From assembly GCA_000151295.1 (NCBI GenBank), contig GG745329.1:46078-59554 (forward strand): DNA of 13,477 bases. Reading direction: 5' to 3'. Below, in pieces: positions 8,992-13,477 of this stretch. A model generated the notes under the pieces. That model was not told where the DNA came from. It saw nothing but the letters and a program-made list of their open reading frames with translations, and did not search any database. Within the stretch, counting starts at the first letter, position 1. Every line of letters begins with the position of its first letter. The translations under genes were made by a program, and so were the position numbers. This stretch comes from Allomyces macrogynus ATCC 38327 (taxonomy: Eukaryota; Blastocladiomycota; Blastocladiomycetes; Blastocladiales; Blastocladiaceae).

Positions 8992-9481
8992 CCGGAAAAT
9001 CGACGATTTCCGTGCCTCGGCCGTTGGTGCCGCCGGCGCGCCCCGTGACGATTACGCTCTCTGCACCGCCCGCGAACCCGACCTTTCCGCTGTCCATGTC
9101 GACCAAGACGGTCACGACGTTCCAGACGCCCGTGGTCGTAATTGTTCCCGTCCCGGTGCCGCGTCACCCCGGTGCAGCCCGCCCCTCAACGTGTGACGCG
9201 CGCTTGTTCAGTATGACGTGGATTCTGCCCCTCTCGCTGCGATCGGCGCGAGCGCACCCGGTACGATGACGCAGGAAATGCGAGCATCGTTTGGTCCAGC
9301 GGTACCAGCGGCCATCGCAACCATCGTGGCCGCGCTGGTGGGCGCCGCGGTCACGGCAGCGGTGGCTGTTCAGCGCCGCCGTCGCCGCGACAGTGTGGCC
9401 GCGCGCGTTCATGCCGGGTACGTTATGGTCGCCGTGTCAGGCGCCCGCATCGGTGCCCAGACCGCGCTGATTGCGAACTAA
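8992..9481 (+). pseudogene. Truncated, frameshifted copy of the 3' end of the mucin-like membrane protein gene
   Basis: This stretch aligns along its length with 12031-12506, sharing blocks such as CGACGATTTCCGTGCCTCGG and TCCATGTCGACCAAGACGG. It encodes, in two frames, the Pro-rich juxtamembrane segment (PRPLVPP, TLSAPPANP, LSMSTKTVT, FQTPVVVIVPV), then MTQEMRAS, a transmembrane helix starting GPAVPAAIA, the basic QRRRRR stop-transfer, and a tail ending near GARIGAQT, with stop TAA at 9479-9481. A net one-base difference between about 9160 and 9228 separates the frames. There is no signal peptide, ectodomain or Ser/Thr stalk upstream, so it cannot make the whole protein. Best explained as a partial tandem duplication followed by decay; the frameshift alone could be an assembly error, but the truncation could not. 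Confidence 0.8.
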
Positions 9482-10298
9482 GCGCCGCCGAAGCGGGATG
9501 GCGCGCCAGGTGGACGTCGCGTCGTGATTGCGCCATTTTGTTGCCGTTCTTTTGTGCTTTGTTTTTGTGCTTGTTTTGATTTGATTGCACAACTCCACCC
9601 CGTCTTTGCTCATTTCCAACATGCTGCTCTACCCTTGTTTTCTTCACGGCGGTCGACTCTTCCGCCAACGCCAGGAAAGCGAGGCGCCTCTTCTGTGCAG
9701 AGATTGCCACCACGCCATCTCATGGGCCCTGCTACTTCCCAGGACGACGAAGCTCGTCGTCCACAGTGATAGCCAACGTGATCGATATGTTCATCGCCGT
9801 GCCAGGCCACCAACATTCGCCGGATTGAGAAGAGCCAATAGGTGAGGTCGGCCCCGATTGCGGCGCGCATCAGGGTATCAACACATTTTCGCGCAACGAG
9901 GATGGAAGCCCCTTGTTCATACCTGTCCCTTGTTGAGAACGGCACGCGCGCGCGGTTTTGCGCAAAACGGCCGTTGTTCGTGTCGTTTGCCACCCAACCG
10001 AGGCGCGGATCGGCGCGGATCGGCGCTGATCGTTGCTCCACGTCCGTTTTGCTCCAACATCTGCACCGATACCCGTCCAGGGCAGAGCTCGCGCTCACCT
10101 CCTCCTCCTCATCCCCCGCTGATTTTTTGATCACGCTCTCCGTCAACTTCAACTGCAGTAGCTGTTCGTGCTTTCCACGTCCGCTCCCTCACACGCACCG
10201 TGGTCCGCATTTGTGGATGGCTCTGCAAGCTCAATTCGGCTCAAGACTAATCATGATGCGTTGATTTGTGTAGGGACCGGGCGTTTTGGACGCACACG
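9482..10298. other. Spacer upstream of the mucin-like gene
   Basis: About 800 bp. Positions 9532-9586 are T-rich on the plus strand (many TTTTG/TTTTT runs), resembling a 3' processing region after the decayed copy. A short degenerate direct repeat lies at about 10003-10031. The remainder should hold the promoter and 5' UTR of the surface-protein gene. Several frames are open on both strands, but none has a good ATG, splice pattern or recognisable domain. Confidence 0.45.
10003..10031. repeat. Short tandem repeat, about three 10-bp units
   Basis: The unit CGGCGCGGAT-like is repeated about three times in a row, the third copy with a G-to-T change (GGCGCTGATC). It lies about 270-300 bp upstream of the surface-protein start codon. 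It could be a cluster of regulator binding sites or chance slippage in GC-rich DNA. Confidence 0.5.
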
Positions 10299-12506
10299 AT
10301 GATGAGTTCCGCGTTCCTCTGGCCTGCCGCCGCCGCCACCACAGTGCCCGCGCAGTCGCATGTGCACTCCATTTTGATCACGACCGTCGTCTTTCTGGCC
10401 TTTGCCGCAGTGCTCCTCCCGCATGCTCTCGCCGCTGTCCCGGAATCGTGCACACCGCTGCTCATTGACGACTTTTCGCACGGCACTGTCGCTACGGGCT
10501 GGGGAACGCCGAATTCGGTTGACGGTAACGCCATGGTCGACTACAAGGCGGCTCCTGTCGCCAACAACCAAGCCGAGTTGCCTGCGGGCACGTTCTTTCT
10601 CCGCGAAGATCTGCCGTGCGTCGACGTGTCGGCCTATTCGGGCATCTCCTTCACGTTCAAGTACACGGCTGCGACCGGCGCCAGCTTGTCGCTGCCGCGG
10701 CTGGTGCATTGGGGCTATACCGCGCTCGACAAGTGTCAGGCAAACTCTAAGCAGTCTGGTATCTGGCTCAACTCGAATCTGGGCAATCTCACCGAGTACC
10801 GTCGACCTGATGGATCGTTTTTTGTGCCAAAGACGGCGTGGTTTCGTGGCGCGAACGTGCAGTTTATCAGCGTGGTTGCCCTCACCACCATCAACGGGCA
10901 GTCGGTGTCGAATGTCGGTCCCATTTGGTTTGAGTGTCCAGTACCACAAGCCGTGAACGCGACGACAACGACGCTGGACACCACGACCTCGTCCGACTCG
11001 GTGAGCACGCCGACCAGCTCTTTGACGACCTCGGGTTCGTCCACGGTAACGGCTGATTTGTCGACCACCAGCGGCGCGACCAGTGCCACCGATTCGTCGA
11101 CTGCCAGCACCGATACCAGTACCACCGACTTGCCGACTGCCACCGCTGCAGCCAGTACCACCAATTCCTCCATGGCCACACTGTCGGAAGCGGCGAGCTC
11201 CGCACTCTCCACCAGTTTTTCCCCTCTGGCGTCGATCGACACATCCAGTTTGACGACCGAGTCGCTGCCAACGAGTGCCATGCTCTCCACCAGTTTTGCC
11301 ACGCAGTCGTCGACCGACACATTAATTTCGACGACCGAGTCGCCGCTGACGAGTACCACGCTCTCCACCAGTTTCTCCGTGTCGTCGACGACCGAATCGT
11401 TCAGTATCTCGACCGAATCGTCGGTGACAAACGCCACGTTGACCACGGCCGATTCGTCGACAGTGGCACTGACCGAATCACGCACCTCATCAGCCGATTT
11501 GACGGCAATCAGCACCACCACCACCGATTTGACGAGCGCGCCCAATTTGTCGAGCGACTCGTCGGTCACGATTTCTAAAACGGCCATCCCGGCTTTGCTG
11601 GACTTGACGACGACGGATTCCACTTTCTCGACGGCACCCAGCATGACGACGACGACGACGACGACTGAGACGGCGCAAGCGAGTTCTGCAGCTGCTCCTG
11701 CCACGGCATCCACGCCTGCAATGCTGTCCTTGATGACGACCATCCGCGCGTCAGCCAACACGTCCACGCCCACAGCGCAGATTTCTACGACCTCGACGCG
11801 TGCTGCGGCCAAAGCTAGTCCGTCTCTGAACGCGACGACCGTGAAGACCAGCACGACGCCTTGCCCGTCGAAACCAACATTGATCGTGCCCATGCCAGCT
11901 CACCCGGCCCACCCCAACATTTCGACACGCCCAGCCCATCCAGCGCACCCTCACGCGCCCGCGCATCTGTTCACGCTACCGCCAATGCACCCCATTTGGC
12001 CCACGCCCGCGCGACCCAATACCCCTCATTCCGGAAAACCGACGATTTCCGTGCCTCGGCCTTTGGTGCCGCCGCTGCCCATGACCGTCACGCTCTCGGC
12101 GCCGCCCGCGAACCCGGGTTTCACGCTGTCCATGTCGACCAAGACGGTCACGGCGTTCCAGACGCCTGTGGTTGTGATCGTGCCCGTCGTGGTGCCGCGC
12201 ACAACGGTGCAGCCGGGTCATCCACGTGCTGCCCGCGCGCTCGTGCAGTTCGACGTGGATGCTGTTCCTGCCGCTGCGAGCGGCGCGACCGCATCGGAAA
12301 CGGCGATGCAGGAAATGCGCGCATCGATTGGTCCTGCCGTACCTGCCACTATTGCGGTGGTGGTCGTGGGCGCTGCGGTCGCTGCTGCAGTCGTTGTGCA
12401 GCGTCGTCGCCGGAGCGGCTTGGCGATGCGCAGAGGTGCGGGTTACGATACGGTCGCGCGGTCGGGTACCCGTATTGGCGCCGACACCTCGGTGGCTTCG
12501 GGCTAG
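10299..12506 (+). CDS. Mucin-like single-pass cell-surface protein with four-cysteine ectodomain
   Basis: One exon, 735 aa from ATG 10299 (a second ATG follows immediately). Hydrophobic residues 25-40 and the site LPHALA/AVP (after about 45) mark a signal peptide. Residues about 51-213 form a globular domain opening LLIDDF and containing DVSAYSGISFTFK, bounded by Cys 51 and Cys 213 with Cys 107 and 146 inside; the pattern recalls galactose-binding-like beta-sandwich domains, but I cannot assign a family. Residues about 218-520 are Ser/Thr-rich and presumably O-glycosylated, including 26-residue repeats. A Pro/His-rich segment (PAHPAHP twice) follows. The transmembrane helix is about 681-700, then QRRRR and a tail of about 35 aa. 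The layout resembles fungal wall-stress sensors (WSC/MID2 style) or adhesins: domain outside, rigid stalk, one helix, short tail. A partial copy lies upstream at 8992-9481. Function is unproven. Confidence 0.88.
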   Translation: MMSSAFLWPAAAATTVPAQSHVHSILITTVVFLAFAAVLLPHALAAVPESCTPLLIDDFSHGTVATGWGTPNSVDGNAMVDYKAAPVANNQAELPAGTFFLREDLPCVDVSAYSGISFTFKYTAATGASLSLPRLVHWGYTALDKCQANSKQSGIWLNSNLGNLTEYRRPDGSFFVPKTAWFRGANVQFISVVALTTINGQSVSNVGPIWFECPVPQAVNATTTTLDTTTSSDSVSTPTSSLTTSGSSTVTADLSTTSGATSATDSSTASTDTSTTDLPTATAAASTTNSSMATLSEAASSALSTSFSPLASIDTSSLTTESLPTSAMLSTSFATQSSTDTLISTTESPLTSTTLSTSFSVSSTTESFSISTESSVTNATLTTADSSTVALTESRTSSADLTAISTTTTDLTSAPNLSSDSSVTISKTAIPALLDLTTTDSTFSTAPSMTTTTTTTETAQASSAAAPATASTPAMLSLMTTIRASANTSTPTAQISTTSTRAAAKASPSLNATTVKTSTTPCPSKPTLIVPMPAHPAHPNISTRPAHPAHPHAPAHLFTLPPMHPIWPTPARPNTPHSGKPTISVPRPLVPPLPMTVTLSAPPANPGFTLSMSTKTVTAFQTPVVVIVPVVVPRTTVQPGHPRAARALVQFDVDAVPAAASGATASETAMQEMRASIGPAVPATIAVVVVGAAVAAAVVVQRRRRSGLAMRRGAGYDTVARSGTRIGADTSVASG
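11205..11438 (+). repeat. 78-bp in-frame tandem repeat, about three copies
   Basis: The block CTCTCCACCAGTTT recurs at 11205, 11283 and 11361, exactly 78 bp apart, each followed by related Ser/Thr codons (LSTSF...TES...). The unit encodes 26 residues, so copy-number change keeps the frame. A much weaker fourth unit may start near 11440. Confidence 0.75.
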
Positions 12507-13074
12507 GCGTTGTCGAAGCCGGGTAGTTTGATTCGTTTTGATGTCGTCGTTCAATGTCATCCGGTATCTCTTGGATCTGTCGCTCATCCAATCAATGAGA
12601 TCTCCTGTTGAGCCCTGCTCTTCGTCGTACGTACCTTCTCTCAGCGCCTGGCGCTCTTGCAGGAACCAGGCCGACCGGACCCCAAGTCATTGAAAGCGTG
12701 GAGGATGCGAGATGGCTGTGCGACGCGACGCGACGTGTCTTGCAGGCGGATTATTTTGGCCGTGATGGGAGGTGACTCTGATTTCTGCTGCATCTGCGAT
12801 TCCTCCACCTCTGGCCACCAACACGACCCAACCGCTGACAGCCAACGCACACCATTCACAGCGAGATCCCATATTTATCTTTATCATACAACGCGCGCTC
12901 CCAACGTTCTCCCGCGCGGCCTCGCCCGCATCGCCGCGCCTGTGCATTCCCTAGGTACAGATAACCGAACCAGAAACCAGAACCCAGAACCAAATCCAAA
13001 AAAATCCAAAAACCAAAACTTCCCAAAACCCAAGGTCCGCAAAACTGACGTGTCCACCCTTTCCCACCACCTCA
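12507..13074. other. Convergent intergenic region
   Basis: About 568 bp between two convergent genes, so it contains both 3' ends. An AT-rich patch at 12870-12890 (ATATTTATCTTTATCATA) stands out from the GC-rich surroundings and may belong to 3' processing or to an unseen promoter. An A/C-rich tract follows at 12960-13035. No further gene recognised. Confidence 0.45.
12960..13035. repeat. A/C-rich low-complexity tract with degenerate ACCAGAA/CCAAAA units
   Basis: Units such as AACCAGAAACCAGAACCCAG and repeated CCAAAA follow one another with almost no T on the plus strand; it is correspondingly T/G-rich on the minus strand, the sense strand of the neighbouring helical-repeat gene. It starts about 40 bp past that gene's stop codon, so on its mRNA this would be a U/G-rich 3' region, fitting a 3' processing role. 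The degenerate repetition suggests slippage. Confidence 0.55.
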
Positions 13075-13477
13075 TCACTCCACCATCCCCTCCCCCTCGT
13101 CCGCGTCGCGTGCCATCACCCGTTCCCGGACCGCGGGCACCGCATCCCTTTCCAACACCTCCCTCGCCTCGCGCAAAAACGCGCCATGCCGGCTCTCCAA
13201 ATTCGCCACCGCGTCCGCGGCCGCCAGCCGGACCCCGACCACCTTACTCCGCACGAGCTTCCCCACCGCGGTCTCAACCGCATCCACATCGTCGCCCAAG
13301 TCCAAGAGCCCGGCGAGGACACGCGCGGCGGCCGCCGGCGCGTGGCCCTCCCCGTCGGCAAGCACGGCCACGCGCGCGAGAATGTCAGCGCGCGCGCACG
13401 GGAAGTGGGTCGCGATGACTGCGCCGAGTTGCGGCCGCGATACTACGGCGTGGGCTCCGTCCGCGAGCAACGCCGCA
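13075..13477 (-). CDS. C-terminal part of a probable HEAT/ARM-like helical repeat protein (runs off window)
   Basis: On the minus strand the frame is open from the window edge to the TGA at 13077-13075, giving about 133 C-terminal residues; the true start lies outside. The sequence is a run of amphipathic Ala/Leu/Val-rich helices (VIATHFP, RADILARVAVLAD, AAAARVLAGLLDLG, AVETAVGKLVRS, GVRLAAADAVANLESR, AVRERVMARD) with the VR...A...L spacing of HEAT-type repeats, ending in an acidic tail (DADEGEGMVE). Such proteins are usually scaffolds or transport or complex-assembly factors; nothing here identifies which. No intron is evident in the visible part. The plus-strand frame across the same bases is Pro/Arg-rich and judged a shadow. 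Confidence 0.65.
   Translation of the reverse strand, partial: AALLADGAHAVVSRPQLGAVIATHFPCARADILARVAVLADGEGHAPAAAARVLAGLLDLGDDVDAVETAVGKLVRSKVVGVRLAAADAVANLESRHGAFLREAREVLERDAVPAVRERVMARDADEGEGMVE

Noticed and set aside
9610..10152. 180-codon minus-strand frame in the spacer upstream of the mucin-like gene
   Set aside because: It starts with TTG rather than ATG, has no recognisable motif, and its composition looks like noncoding sequence.
8691..10298. Possible mobile element carrying the partial gene copy
   Set aside because: I found no transposase or reverse-transcriptase motifs, terminal inverted repeats or target-site duplications around the copy.
10736..11893. 385-codon Val-rich open frame on the minus strand
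   Set aside because: It is the mirror image of the Ser/Thr-rich repeat of the surface-protein gene; Val/Asp/Ser enrichment comes from reversed ACC/TCG codons.
12657..13418. 253-codon plus-strand frame in the convergent spacer
   Set aside because: It starts with TTG, becomes Pro/Arg low-complexity, and lies opposite the helical-repeat protein, whose minus-strand frame is far more protein-like.
1..13477. CRISPR array, tRNA or rRNA genes
   Set aside because: No regularly spaced identical repeats and no tRNA arm pattern or rRNA segments were seen on reading both strands; a covariance-model search would be the decisive test for RNA genes.

Overview
The window looks like nuclear DNA of a GC-rich fungus. 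Four genes are interrupted by short spliceosomal introns (17 placed, mostly 59-110 bp). The kinase belongs to the fungal HAL4/SAT4/NPR1 group, and the surface protein has a fungal cell-wall-sensor-like layout. An early-diverging, GC-rich lineage such as Blastocladiomycota is a guess from composition and style only; no marker in the window proves it. No virus, plasmid, transposon, CRISPR array or tRNA was recognised.

Layout, left to right. (1) 179-2855, minus: HAL4/SAT4-type Ser/Thr kinase, eight exons including an 18-nt micro-exon. (2) 3332-4026, minus: short O6-alkylguanine-DNA alkyltransferase-like protein, three exons, with an intact PCHRVV active site. (3) 4428-4811, minus: small, probably secreted four-cysteine protein of unknown function. 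(4) 5175-6310, minus: protein with the N-terminal half of a SETD6/RKM-type SET domain but no recognisable catalytic half. (5) 6525-8690, plus: UBA2, the catalytic subunit of the SUMO E1, six exons; it is divergent from gene 4 across a 214-bp shared spacer. (6) 8992-9481, plus: decayed partial copy of the 3' end of gene 7. (7) 10299-12506, plus: signal peptide, four-cysteine ectodomain, long Ser/Thr mucin-like stalk, one transmembrane helix and a short basic tail. (8) 13075-13477, minus: C-terminal end of a probable HEAT/ARM-like helical repeat protein that runs off the window.

The genes do not form an evident pathway: kinase signalling, DNA repair, lysine methylation-like, SUMO activation and cell surface. 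This reads as ordinary eukaryotic gene order with mixed functions.

Three things stand out. First, the 5' splice sites: 16 of 17 placed introns have C at position +4 (GTACG/GTGCG style) rather than the usual A of GTRAGT, while CTRAY branch-like motifs look ordinary. Second, single-base frame breaks recur in otherwise well-conserved genes (two in UBA2, probably one each in the kinase and the SET-like gene), suggesting assembly indels more than gene death. Third, the surface-protein gene has left a truncated copy about 3 kb upstream of its own 3' end and carries an in-frame 78-bp tandem repeat.
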